NCBI RefSeq assembly: GCF_009805705.1
Contig: NZ_VSMB01000006.1
Span: forward strand, 62,001 to 126,000
Direction of reading: 5' to 3'
Origin: Ruania rhizosphaerae
GTDB taxonomy: Bacteria > Actinomycetota > Actinomycetes > Actinomycetales > Beutenbergiaceae
DNA length: 64,000 nucleotides
The notes below the pieces were generated by a model, which saw nothing but the letters and a program-made list of their open reading frames with translations, did no database searches and was not told where the DNA came from. The first letter of the stretch is position 1, and every line of letters starts with the position of its first letter. Position numbers and translations under genes: made by a program. Of the stretch, positions 34,655-43,452 are shown one piece after another.

Positions 34655-35332
34655 ATGCCTGCCCGCCGTCCGCCCGCGCCGCGTACTCGCGCGTCCGCAG
34701 GATCGGGCACCGGTACGGCCACCACATCGCGCACACCCCCGGCGCGCACCACACCACCCCGTGCGAGTACGACGCGCTCCGGCAGTGCGGGGCGTGGGCG
34801 CGGGTCGGGCTCCGCCCGCTCGAGCACGCGCTCGACCCCCAGCCAAGCGCCGGATCGCCCGCGCGGCAAACCGGGACCCACGTCCTCGACAGCGCGACGC
34901 GGCTCCCGCGGGAGCGCCGCTCGCGAGGAGGTCGATGAACCTCGCCAGATCACCGTCCGTGGCCTGGTGCTGTTCGTGGTGATCCTGATGGCATTCATCG
35001 TGCTGGCCCCCACCTTGCGTGCCTACGTCTCGGTGCAGGAGGAGAGCCGGGACCTGGCAGCGCAGATAGCGGCCACGCAGGAGCGCAACGCTCAGCTGCA
35101 GGCCCAGATCGACCAGTGGAACGATCCGGTCTATATCCAGTCCCAGGCCCGGGACCGACTAGGATTCGTGATGCCGGGGGAGACGCCGTACCGTGTGGTC
35201 GACCCCGAGACAGTGACCGGGGAGGAGCCGGCCGGTGCCGATGACCAGGGCCCGGTCTCGGTGCCACCGACCGGCCCGTGGTATCTGACCGTGTGGGATT
35301 CGGTGCAGGTGGCCGGTGAGGTCGAGGACTGA
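34655..35332 (+). CDS. FtsB/DivIC-type septum formation initiator
   Basis: A 225-residue bitopic division protein. The first 90 residues are a very basic, low-complexity Arg/Ser/Thr/Pro cytoplasmic region. One membrane helix follows (GLVLFVVILMAFIVLAPTL), then a coiled coil (EESRDLAAQIAATQERNAQLQAQIDQWNDPVYIQSQARDRLGFVMPGETPY). The last is the DivIC/FtsB signature; partners are expected to be FtsL and FtsQ. The ATG at 34655 opens the basic region; the true start could be further downstream. It sits in the conserved eno-divIC-DUF501-ppx run. Confidence 0.88.
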   Translation: MPARRPPAPRTRASAGSGTGTATTSRTPPARTTPPRASTTRSGSAGRGRGSGSARSSTRSTPSQAPDRPRGKPGPTSSTARRGSRGSAAREEVDEPRQITVRGLVLFVVILMAFIVLAPTLRAYVSVQEESRDLAAQIAATQERNAQLQAQIDQWNDPVYIQSQARDRLGFVMPGETPYRVVDPETVTGEEPAGADDQGPVSVPPTGPWYLTVWDSVQVAGEVED

Positions 35333-35345
35333 CGAGCGGAGCACA

Positions 35346-35840
35346 GTGACGGACGAACAGTTGCTGCCCGGCGACCTGGACGTGGTGGCCGAGCAACTCG
35401 GGCGCGAGCCGCGGGGAGTGGTCGCGGTGGCGGCACGGTGCGTCTGCACTCGCCCACTGGTGGTGCGGACGCGACCCCGCCTGGACGACGGCACGCCCTT
35501 TCCGACGTCGTTCTATCTCACCTCACCAGGAGCTGTGGGCGCGGTCAGCACCCTCGAGGCGAACGGCGTGATGCGTGAGATGACCGACCGGCTCGGCGAG
35601 GACGACGAGCTGGCGACGGCCTACGGGCGCGCGCACGAGGACTACCTGCGCCGTCGGTCCGAGCTCGGTGAGGTTCCCGAGATCGACGGCATCTCCGCCG
35701 GTGGCATGCCCACCCGCGTCAAGTGCCTGCACGTGCTGGTCGCGCACTCGCTCGCCGTGGGGCCCGGAATCAATCCGCTCGGGGACGAGGCTCTGGCGAT
35801 GATCGCCCAGACCTGGCGTCCTGACCGCTGCACCTGCTGA
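35346..35840 (+). CDS. DUF501 family protein
   Basis: 164 residues, matching the DUF501 family, which is largely restricted to actinobacteria and spirochaetes and has no known function. Conserved phrases seen here are LGREPRGVVAVAARC, TSFYLTSPGAVGAVSTLEANGVMREM and VKCLHVLVAHSLAVGPGINPLGDEAL. The several Cys and His residues could bind metal. The GTG at 35346 is 13 bp behind the divIC-like gene. ppx follows, the standard order. Confidence 0.9.
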   Translation: MTDEQLLPGDLDVVAEQLGREPRGVVAVAARCVCTRPLVVRTRPRLDDGTPFPTSFYLTSPGAVGAVSTLEANGVMREMTDRLGEDDELATAYGRAHEDYLRRRSELGEVPEIDGISAGGMPTRVKCLHVLVAHSLAVGPGINPLGDEALAMIAQTWRPDRCTC

Positions 35841-35922
35841 GAGGTTCGGAGGCACGACGGCGTCCCTTGTGTTGCTGAGGGACGGGTCCGTCGTCGGTCG
35901 GCGGGCATGGCAGGCTTGGTCT

Positions 35923-36870
35923 GTGACTCGAGTGGCTGCCATTGACTGCGGGACGAACTCCATCCGACTGCTGATCGCGGATCGATCTGACGGCGTGCTC
36001 AGCGACGTGCTGCGGCGGATGGAGGTGGTCCGGCTCGGTCAGGGCGTCGACCGGACCGGCGAGTTCGATCCGGTGGCGTTGCAGCGGACGCTGCAAGCCA
36101 CCCGCCGGTATGCCGAGCTGTGCGAGGAGCACGGCGTGGAGGCGGTCCGCTTCGTCGCCACCTCCGCCACCCGGGATGCCCGCAACCGGGATGTCTTCAT
36201 CGACGGGGTCCGGGATGCACTCGGCGTCCAGGTGGAGGTCATCTCCGGGACGGAGGAGGCCGCGTTGTCCTTCGCCGGTGCGGTCAGCATCCTTGACGAG
36301 AGTGCTGCTTCGGACCGGCTCGTGGTCGATATCGGTGGGGGCTCGACCGAGCTCGTCCTCGGAGGTGGACAGGCGCCCGATTCCTCAATCTCTCTCGACA
36401 TCGGGTGCGTCCGGATGACCGAGCGCCACCTGCACGACGACCCGCCGACGGACGCCCAGATCACCTCGGCCATCGCCGATGTGAGGGCTGCCCTGGACGA
36501 GGCGGCCGCGGTGGTGCCCCTGGAGCGGGTGGGCACGATCGTGGGTGTGGCGGGTTCGGTGACCACGGTGACGGCGCATGCCCTCGGGCTGCCCAGCTAC
36601 GAGCCGGAGCGGATCAATGCCTCCCGTCTGCCCATCGACGACGTCCGCGTGGCCTGTGCGGATCTGCTCGCCATGCCCCGCGCCCGGCGCGAGGCGCTCG
36701 GCTTCATGCATCCGGGACGAGTGGACGTGATCGGCGGTGGAGCGCTCATCTGGTCCGAGGTGCTGGCCCGGGTCGCCGCTGAGGTTCGGGGCGCCGGGGG
36801 AGTGCTCACCGAGGCGATCACGAGCGAACACGACATCCTGGACGGGATTGCGTTGTCGGCGTCCCGCTGA
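35923..36870 (+). CDS. ppx: Ppx/GppA family exopolyphosphatase
   Basis: 315 residues of the short actinobacterial Ppx/GppA type, which hydrolyses polyphosphate or pppGpp and influences the stringent response. The ASKHA fold is clear: VAAIDCGTNSIRLLIAD (phosphate 1), FVATSATRDARNRD, VISGTEEAALSFAGAV, VVDIGGGSTELVLGGG (phosphate 2), and VGVAGSVTTVTAHALGL. The C-terminal HD domain of long forms is absent, as usual here. The GTG at 35923 follows CAGGCT by 6 nt, perhaps a leaderless start. Confidence 0.92.
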   Translation: MTRVAAIDCGTNSIRLLIADRSDGVLSDVLRRMEVVRLGQGVDRTGEFDPVALQRTLQATRRYAELCEEHGVEAVRFVATSATRDARNRDVFIDGVRDALGVQVEVISGTEEAALSFAGAVSILDESAASDRLVVDIGGGSTELVLGGGQAPDSSISLDIGCVRMTERHLHDDPPTDAQITSAIADVRAALDEAAAVVPLERVGTIVGVAGSVTTVTAHALGLPSYEPERINASRLPIDDVRVACADLLAMPRARREALGFMHPGRVDVIGGGALIWSEVLARVAAEVRGAGGVLTEAITSEHDILDGIALSASR

Positions 36871-36922
36871 CGTGGCCTCCGTGCCCGTGAGCCGCCCGTG
36901 AGCCGTCCGGGCAGGGTGGCTC

Positions 36923-37288
36923 TCAGCCTGCCTCGGTGATCCCCTCGTACAGCCCGATGGTGTTGCCGTCGGTGTCGGTGAAGATCGCCCACCAGCTGGT
37001 CTCGCTGATCGGCTGCTTGTCCATCACGACCGAGCCGCCGAGAGCGGTGACCTTCGCCAACGTCTCCTCGATCGAGTCGACCTCCACGTAGGAGCGGGGC
37101 TGGGTGAAGCCCTCCTCCCGCGGAGCCAGCCCGCCGCCACTGATCTTGTTGGGCGCCTGCCACATTGGATAGCCCTCGAAGCCGGGCAGCTCGGCGATCT
37201 GCCAGCCGAACAGTTCACCGTAGAAGCGGGACGCGGCACCGGTGTCGCTGACCGGGATGTCGATGTGGGTGATATCGCCGTGTGCCAT
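36923..37288 (-). CDS. VOC (glyoxalase/bleomycin-resistance fold) protein
   Basis: 121 residues, a single VOC module pair: DITHIDIPVSDTGAASRFYGELFGW, then SYVEVDSIEETLAKVTALGGSVVMDK and WAIFTDTDGNTIGLYEG. This is the form common in actinobacteria, similar to the glyoxalase-like proteins of hydroxylase operons. Substrate unknown. The ATG at 37288 has AAGGAG at a good distance. Convergent with ppx, divergent from guaB3. Confidence 0.88.
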   Translation of the reverse strand: MAHGDITHIDIPVSDTGAASRFYGELFGWQIAELPGFEGYPMWQAPNKISGGGLAPREEGFTQPRSYVEVDSIEETLAKVTALGGSVVMDKQPISETSWWAIFTDTDGNTIGLYEGITEAG

Positions 37289-37430
37289 GGCACTCTCCTT
37301 GCCGGAACGGGTCGCCACCGTTGCGGTGACGCCATCATGGCCGAGTCTGGCACCGGGTACTGACACCACGCCAGAGGCCGGATGTTGGAAGACCGGTGCG
37401 TGGACGTCCATGGCTGTGGGTGCCGGACGG

Positions 37431-37436
37431 TAGCCT
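37431..37436 (+). promoter_or_regulatory. -10-like box of guaB3, probable leaderless start
   Basis: TAGCCT ends 7 nt before the GTG of guaB3 at 37444. No ribosome-binding site is seen between them. Confidence 0.5.
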
Positions 37437-37443
37437 GCTGGGT

Positions 37444-38568
37444 GTGAGCAACGAGATCGAGATCGGCCGCGGCAAGCGCGGCCGCCGCGCCTACTCCTTC
37501 GACGACATCGCCGTCGTCCCCTCCCGTCGGACGCGGGATCCCGAAGAAGTCTCCGTGGCCTGGCAGATCGACGCCTATCAGGTGGAGCTGCCCGTCCTGG
37601 CCGCACCGATGGACTCGGTGATGAGCCCGGAGACCGCGATCCAGCTGGGCGAGCTGGGCGGGATCGGGGTGCTCGATCTCGAGGGTCTGTGGACGCGGTA
37701 TGAGAACCCCACCGCGCTGCTGGAGGAGATCGCCGAGCTCCCTCCCGAGGGTGCGACGGCGCGGATGCAGGAGATCTACGCGGCACCGATCATGCCCGAG
37801 CTCATCACCGCCCGCCTGCAGGAGATCCGCGCAGCTGGAGTCACGGTGGCCGGGGCACTCTCCCCGCAGCGCACCCAGGAGCACTGGCGCACCGTCGTCG
37901 ACGCGGGCGTCGACCTGTTCGTCATCCGCGGTACCACCGTCTCGGCCGAGCACGTCTCCGGCCAGGCCGAGCCGCTGAACCTCAAGCGGTTCATCTACGA
38001 ACTCGACGTCCCCGTGATCGTCGGCGGAGCGGCCACCTACACCGCAGCCCTGCATCTGATGCGCACCGGTGCCGCCGGTGTGCTCGTCGGATTCGGCGGC
38101 GGGGCCGCGCACACCACCCGGCAGACCCTGGGCATCCACGCCCCACTGGCCAGTGCCGTTGCCGATGTCGCCGCGGCGCGCCGTGACTACCTGGACGAGT
38201 CCGGTGGCCGGTACGTGCACGTGATCGCCGACGGTGGCGTGGGCCGCAGCGGCGACCTGGTCAAGGCGATCGGATGCGGGGCGGACGCCGTCATGCTCGG
38301 CGCCGCCCTCGCACGGGCCGCGGAAGCTCCGGGGCGTGGGTGGCACTGGGGCCCGGAGGCGCACCACCCGCAGCTACCTCGCGGCGAGCGGGTGCACGTG
38401 GGAAGCGTCGGGAGCCTCGAGGAGATCCTGCTCGGTCCCGGCAACCGCGCTGACGGGACGTTGAACATGTTCGGTGCGCTCCGCCGCGCCATGGCCACCA
38501 CCGGCTACTCCGACCTCAAGGAGTTCCAGCGCGTGGAAGTTGTGGTCTCGCCCTACTCGCCCCGGTGA
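37444..38568 (+). CDS. guaB3: GuaB3 family IMP dehydrogenase-related protein
   Basis: 374 residues with the IMPDH TIM-barrel fold and no CBS domains. RAYSFDDIAVVPSRRTRDPEEVS and LAAPMDSVMSPETAIQLGELGGIGVLDLEGLW identify the GuaB3 subgroup of actinobacteria. Where IMPDH has its catalytic Cys loop (GxGSICTTR), this protein reads GFGGGAAHTTR, so the Cys is absent. Related GuaB3 proteins have been proposed to act as GMP reductases or to have no IMPDH activity. The loss seen here argues against simple IMP oxidation. guaA is 20 kb away. Confidence 0.92.
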   Translation: MSNEIEIGRGKRGRRAYSFDDIAVVPSRRTRDPEEVSVAWQIDAYQVELPVLAAPMDSVMSPETAIQLGELGGIGVLDLEGLWTRYENPTALLEEIAELPPEGATARMQEIYAAPIMPELITARLQEIRAAGVTVAGALSPQRTQEHWRTVVDAGVDLFVIRGTTVSAEHVSGQAEPLNLKRFIYELDVPVIVGGAATYTAALHLMRTGAAGVLVGFGGGAAHTTRQTLGIHAPLASAVADVAAARRDYLDESGGRYVHVIADGGVGRSGDLVKAIGCGADAVMLGAALARAAEAPGRGWHWGPEAHHPQLPRGERVHVGSVGSLEEILLGPGNRADGTLNMFGALRRAMATTGYSDLKEFQRVEVVVSPYSPR

Positions 38569-38730
38569 CCACAGCGGTACGTGAGGCACGCATCGAGGTC
38601 GCCTCCGCCGTCGTGGGCTGGTGGCGGGCCGCGGGCCTGACCAGGCCGTGGAGCGGTGCTGGGGGAGTGTGACGCCTCGCTCGGCTATGAGCCGCAGGAC
38701 GTCACCGTGCGGGGGCGATGGCTGGGCTAG
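38565..38730 (+). pseudogene. Remnant of a YpeA-like GNAT acetyltransferase gene
   Basis: The 5' piece (GTG at 38565, overlapping the guaB3 stop) reads EVASAVVGWWRAAGLTRPW, the opening of YpeA-like acetyltransferases. It breaks off after about 30 codons and meets TGA. In another frame the DNA then encodes CDASLGYEPQDVTVRGRWLG and stops at TAG 38728-38730, the typical C-terminus of the same family. About 90 central codons are missing, so the gene was destroyed by an internal deletion. Confidence 0.7.
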
Positions 38731-39122
38731 CCCGTCAAGAGCACGAGGGTGAGGAGGGCCAGGGCGAGTGCGGGCAGGGCGCCCTGCATCGTCGCCGCCC
38801 GGGCCATCGCACGATTCTTCGTCACCAGCACCACTGCGGCCAAGAGCATCGACCCGGCACCCGCATAGATCAGTGCCGGCCCTGCTCCCGCGGGACCGGT
38901 GCCCGTCGCCACCAGGATCACCCCGATCGCGGTCGCCAGTGCCAGGAACAGGTTGTAGAAGCCCTGGTTGTAGGCAAGCTCCTTCGTGGCGTCGGCGCCC
39001 TCGCGGGTGGTGCCGAATGTCGCTCGTCCGCGCGGAGTGTCCCAGGCGAACGATTCCAGAACGAAGATGTAGACGTGCAGCAGGGCGGCGAGTGAGGCAA
39101 GCAGGAGCGCGACCGTGAGCAT
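38727..39122 (-). CDS. DUF1304 family membrane protein
   Basis: 131 residues with four membrane helices. The family signature ALLHVYIFVLESFAWDTPRGRATFG is followed by AYNQGFYNLFLALATAIG. No function is known for DUF1304. On its strand TAGGCT lies 7 nt before the ATG, another probable leaderless start. Its stop overlaps the end of the GNAT remnant, so the deletion there may have brought the two together. Confidence 0.9.
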   Translation of the reverse strand: MLTVALLLASLAALLHVYIFVLESFAWDTPRGRATFGTTREGADATKELAYNQGFYNLFLALATAIGVILVATGTGPAGAGPALIYAGAGSMLLAAVVLVTKNRAMARAATMQGALPALALALLTLVLLTG

Positions 39123-39214
39123 GGTAGGTAGCCTACGGCGCCGCGCGGCACATACGGCGAATCGCAGGTGGAATACTGACGCGTGGCAGCGACAGGTCCG
39201 ACCACGGAGCAGTG

Positions 39215-40606
39215 ATGACGCAGGAGATCGAGTACCGCATCGAGCACGACACGATGGGTGAGGTGAAGGTCCCGAAGAACGCCACCTATCGAGCGCAGAC
39301 CCAGCGGGCGGTGGAGAACTTCCAGATCTCCGGCAGTGGGATCTCCCGGCACCACATTGCTGCCCTCGCGCACATCAAGCGCGCCGCCGCGCAGGCGAAC
39401 GCCGAGTTGGACGTGCTCGACCAGGCGCGGGCCGACGCGATCGGTGCCGCCGCGGACCGGGTGATCGCCGGTGAGTTCGACCACGACTTCCCGATCGACG
39501 TCTTCCAGACCGGCTCGGGCACGTCCTCGAACATGAACACCAACGAGGTGATCGCCACGCTCGCGAGCACCGACGCTCTCGACGTGCACCCGAATGACCA
39601 CGTGAACGCCTCACAGTCCTCCAACGACACCTTCCCGGCATCGATCCACATCGCGGCCACCCAGGCCGTGATCGAGGAACTGATCCCGGGCCTGGAGACG
39701 CTCGCCGCCTCCCTGGAGGCGAAGGCCACGGAGTTCGCCGACGTCGTCAAATCGGGCCGTACGCACCTGATGGACGCCACCCCGGTGACCCTCGGTCAGG
39801 AATTCGCCGGGTACGCCCAGCAGATCCGCAACGGCATCGATCGGGTGAACGCGGCCCTGCCGCGACTGGCCGAGCTGCCGTTGGGCGGCACCGCTGTCGG
39901 TACCGGGATCAACACCCCGCCCGGGTTCGCGCCGCGGGTGATCGAGCTGATCGCCGAGCGCACCGGCTTGCCGCTGACCGAGGCGCCGAACCACTTCGAG
40001 GCCCAGGGCGCCCAGGACTCTCTCGTGGAGACCTCGGGACAGTTGCGGACCATCGCGGTCTCGCTGGTGAAGATCTGCAACGACATCCGCTGGATGGGCT
40101 CCGGTCCGCGCACCGGCCTCGGCGAGATCGCGCTGCCGGACCTGCAGCCGGGCTCGTCGATCATGCCGGGCAAGGTGAACCCGGTGATCCCGGAGGCAAC
40201 GCTGATGGTCTCCGCCCAGGTAATCGGCAACGACGCCGCCATCGCGTTCGCCGGCGCCTCCGGGTCCTTCGAGCTGAACGTGATGCTTCCGGTGCTCGCT
40301 CGGAACATCCTGGAGTCGATCACCCTGCTCGCCAACGCCTCTCGGCATCTGGCCACCAAGTGCGTGGACGGGATCGCCGCCAACGAAGAGCGTGCGCTAC
40401 AGCTGGCCGAGTCCTCACCCTCCATCGTGACGCCGCTGAACCGACACATCGGGTACGAGGCGGCCGCGAAGATCGCCAAGCACTCGGTGGCCGAAGGGAT
40501 CACCATCCGGCAGGCCGTCGAGGACCTCGGGTATGTCGAGCGAGGTGAGATCACCGCCGAGGTGCTCGATCAGGCGCTCGACGTCTCGACGATGACGCAT
40601 CCCTGA
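39215..40606 (+). CDS. fumC: Class II fumarate hydratase
   Basis: TCA-cycle hydration of fumarate to malate; 463 residues, iron-independent class. N-terminus [30 protein letters not shown]. Active-site segments are [33 protein letters not shown], and [18 protein letters not shown] with the catalytic His. The superfamily signature is [16 protein letters not shown]. Start may be the ATG at 39215 or the GTG at 39212. Convergent with pepN across a short spacer that holds a repeat half-site. Confidence 0.97.
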   Translation: MTQEIEYRIEHDTMGEVKVPKNATYRAQTQRAVENFQISGSGISRHHIAALAHIKRAAAQANAELDVLDQARADAIGAAADRVIAGEFDHDFPIDVFQTGSGTSSNMNTNEVIATLASTDALDVHPNDHVNASQSSNDTFPASIHIAATQAVIEELIPGLETLAASLEAKATEFADVVKSGRTHLMDATPVTLGQEFAGYAQQIRNGIDRVNAALPRLAELPLGGTAVGTGINTPPGFAPRVIELIAERTGLPLTEAPNHFEAQGAQDSLVETSGQLRTIAVSLVKICNDIRWMGSGPRTGLGEIALPDLQPGSSIMPGKVNPVIPEATLMVSAQVIGNDAAIAFAGASGSFELNVMLPVLARNILESITLLANASRHLATKCVDGIAANEERALQLAESSPSIVTPLNRHIGYEAAAKIAKHSVAEGITIRQAVEDLGYVERGEITAEVLDQALDVSTMTHP

Positions 40607-40629
40607 CCAGCCACGACGGGTGGCGCCCG

Positions 40630-40651
40630 CCGTCCAGGGTTGGCACCTACC
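40630..40651. repeat. Isolated half-site of the TGGCACCTACC repeat family
   Basis: CCGTCCAGGGT followed by TGGCACCTACC. The last 11 bp are identical to the conserved half of the clusters at 21 and 22.5 kb, and the first six match the consensus at four positions. It lies in the fumC-pepN spacer. A weaker copy (GGGCACCCACC) lies at 40673-40683. Confidence 0.6.
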
Positions 40652-40709
40652 GGCCGGTGAGTGACCTGTGACGGGCACCCACCGGCCGTGGATCAGCGTG
40701 AGGAACCGC

Positions 40710-43250
40710 TCAGTGCTGCGCCTCGCGAGCCCTGAGCGCCCGCTGCATATCGTCCAGCCCTTCGCGCACGTACCGCTTCGCGGCCGGGTTCGCTGAGGAT
40801 GTCGCCAGCCACTGGCTCACGCGGTCCACAGCCTCAGCGGAGACGAGCGGGAGCGGGAACATGGACGTCAGCGCCGTGGAGGCACGCTGCACGCCCTTGT
40901 CCTCCCAGATGGTCTCGGCCGCTGTGAGGTACTTCTCCAGGTAGGGCGCGAGCAGGTCGGCCTGCCCGAGCGTGGCGAAGCCCAGGGCGATCTGGCGCTG
41001 GGTCTCGTTGGCCACGTCGTCCCGCTCGACGGCATCCCGCCATGCCTGCGCCTTGGCCTCAGCGTCGGGGCGGACGGCGCGGGCCATGCCGGCACGCTCC
41101 TGACCGGAGATGGTGTTGTCCCGCTCCAGCTCGGCGGCGATCTGCGGTTCCCCGGCGCGGCCGGTACGCGTCAGGGCGGTCAGCAGTGCCCAGCGCAGGT
41201 CCGTGTCCACGGTCAGCCCCTCGAGCACGGCCGACCCGTCCAGTAGGCCGGCGATGAGGTCCAGGCTCGCTCCGGTCTCGGCACTGCCGGCCAGGGCGCG
41301 TGCGAGGGCCAGCTGATGGTCGCTGCCCGGCGCTGCCTGCGCGAGGAGGTCACGCAGTCCAGACTCCCAGACCTCCCGCAGCCCGTCCCGGTCGGCCGGG
41401 TCGGTGTAGAGCTCGATGGCTGTTCGCGCGAAGACGGGCAACCGGGAGACCGCTGTCAGATCGGACTCGGTGCCGATACCGGTGAGCACCAGTTCGACGA
41501 AGGTGGCCGCGGGCATCTGAGCATCGCGGGTCATGTCCCATGCCGCACCCCATAGCAGCGCCCGGGTGAGGGAGTCCGGGGAATCCTGGATGTGTGCCAC
41601 CGCCGTGGCCAGGGAGCGCTCGTCGAGGCGGATCTTGGCGTAGGTGAGGTCGCCGTCGTTGAGCAGCAGCAGGTCCGGCTGAGTCTTGCCCACCAGCTCC
41701 TCGATCTCGGTCAACTCGCCGCGTACGTCCACCTCAAGCCGTTCCCGCAGGGTGAGGGCGCCGTCGGCCAGGTCGTACAGGCCGATCCCGATCCGGTGAC
41801 GGCGCAGCGTGGGGAAGTCCGATGACGCCCCCTGGCGCACGGCAAAGGTCTCGTACGCTCCGCCGTCGGAAATCGTGAACTCGGGAGTGAGGACGTTCAC
41901 GCCCGAGGTCTTCAGCCACTCATCCGCCCAGGACGCGAGCTCACGGCCGGAGGCGGCTTCGAGCGCCCGCAGCAGGTCCGCGAACTCGGTGTTGCCGAAC
42001 GCGTGCTCGGTGAAGTAGGCGCGTAGGCCGGCGAGGAACTCCTCCAGACCCACCCAGGCCACCAGCTGCTTCAGCGTCGAAGCGCCCTTGGCGTAAGTGA
42101 TCCCGTCGAAGTTGACCTCCACGGCCTCCAGGTCGTGGTTGTCCGCGGCGATCGGGTGTGTGGAGGGCAACTGGTCCTGCCGGTAGGCCCAGTTCTTGCG
42201 GGCATTGGTGAAGGCGGTCCACACCTCGGTGTATTCGGTGGCGCTGGCCATCGCGTGATGGGAGGCCCACTCGGCGAAGGACTCGTTCAGCCACAGGTCG
42301 TCCCACCACTTCATGGTGACCAGATCGCCGAACCACATGTGCGCCATCTCGTGCAGGATGGTGTTCGCGCGCTGCTGGTAGAAGGAGTGGGTCTGCCGCG
42401 AGCGGGGCAGGTACTCGTCGCGGAAGGTGACCGCGCCGGCGTTTTCCATCGCGCCCATGTTGTACTCCGGCACATACAGCTGGTCGTACTTGCCGAAGGC
42501 GTAGGGGACGCCGAAGGTCTCCTCGAAGAAGGCGAAGCCCTGCTTGGTGACGTGCAGCAACGTCTCGACGTCGAGGTGTTCGGCCAGGGACTGGCGGCAG
42601 TAGTGGCCGAGCGCTATTGACCCGTTGGTGCCGTTGTAGACGTCGAGTACCTCGTGGTACTCGCCCGCCACCAGCGCGGTGATGTAGGTGGACATCCGCT
42701 CGGTGGTGGGGAAGGACCAGGTGGCGGTGCCCTCGCCGGCGGGGGCAGGCTCAGGGGTGGGTGCGTTGGAGATCACCCGCCACTGCTCCGGCGCAGTGAT
42801 CGTGAAGGTGAACACCGACTTCAGGTCGGGCTGCTCGAAGGTGGTGTACACGCGACGGGCGTCCGGCACCTCGAACTGGGTGTAGGTGTAGACGCGATCG
42901 TCGGCGGGGTCGACGAAGCGGTGCAGTCCCTCGCCCGTACGGGAGTAGGGGAGCGTGGCGATCACGCGCAGCTCGTTCTGCTCCGCCAGGTCGCGCAGCA
43001 GGATCCGGGAGTCGGAGTAGACCTCGGCGGGGTCCAAGGAAGCACCGTTCAGGCTGATCTCGTGGACCTCGGCGCCCACCAGGTCGGCGAAGGTTGCGGC
43101 GCCGGGTTGCGAGCAGGAGAACCGGATCACGGTGGTGCTCGCGAAATGGGTGTCCGAACCGGTCAGGTTCAGATCGATCGTGTAACTGTCAACGGAGAGG
43201 AGTGCGGCGCGGGTAGCGGCCTCGTCCCGGGTGAGGTTGGTTCCAGGCAT
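40710..43250 (-). CDS. pepN: Aminopeptidase N (M1 family)
   Basis: A zinc aminopeptidase of 846 residues, the usual actinobacterial length. MPGTNLTRDEAATRAALL opens the family. The exopeptidase motif is GAMENAGAVTF, and the zinc site is HEMAH with the third ligand Glu 18 residues on in WLNESFAEW. A Tyr-containing FDGITYAKGAS loop follows. The C-terminal ERAP1-like helical domain is complete. An open frame runs on upstream of 43250, but that part overlaps the divergent HNH gene and has no family similarity. Divergent spacer of 202 bp. Confidence 0.96.
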   Translation of the reverse strand: MPGTNLTRDEAATRAALLSVDSYTIDLNLTGSDTHFASTTVIRFSCSQPGAATFADLVGAEVHEISLNGASLDPAEVYSDSRILLRDLAEQNELRVIATLPYSRTGEGLHRFVDPADDRVYTYTQFEVPDARRVYTTFEQPDLKSVFTFTITAPEQWRVISNAPTPEPAPAGEGTATWSFPTTERMSTYITALVAGEYHEVLDVYNGTNGSIALGHYCRQSLAEHLDVETLLHVTKQGFAFFEETFGVPYAFGKYDQLYVPEYNMGAMENAGAVTFRDEYLPRSRQTHSFYQQRANTILHEMAHMWFGDLVTMKWWDDLWLNESFAEWASHHAMASATEYTEVWTAFTNARKNWAYRQDQLPSTHPIAADNHDLEAVEVNFDGITYAKGASTLKQLVAWVGLEEFLAGLRAYFTEHAFGNTEFADLLRALEAASGRELASWADEWLKTSGVNVLTPEFTISDGGAYETFAVRQGASSDFPTLRRHRIGIGLYDLADGALTLRERLEVDVRGELTEIEELVGKTQPDLLLLNDGDLTYAKIRLDERSLATAVAHIQDSPDSLTRALLWGAAWDMTRDAQMPAATFVELVLTGIGTESDLTAVSRLPVFARTAIELYTDPADRDGLREVWESGLRDLLAQAAPGSDHQLALARALAGSAETGASLDLIAGLLDGSAVLEGLTVDTDLRWALLTALTRTGRAGEPQIAAELERDNTISGQERAGMARAVRPDAEAKAQAWRDAVERDDVANETQRQIALGFATLGQADLLAPYLEKYLTAAETIWEDKGVQRASTALTSMFPLPLVSAEAVDRVSQWLATSSANPAAKRYVREGLDDMQRALRAREAQH

Positions 43251-43452
43251 GGGATCGATCTTGTCATGCGGGTGGGACAGTTGGGTGCTCATCGGGGATG
43301 CGGAACGTCGGTACTGACCGGTGCTGACAAGGGCGTGGTCGGTGTTCTGGCTCGATGCTCGGGGCTGGTGGCTGCACGGGAACGAGGTCGTCACTGTGTG
43401 CCGTTCCCGCAGGTCAGCGCGAATGTCAGTGGTCGGTGTCAGGGTGTGAACC

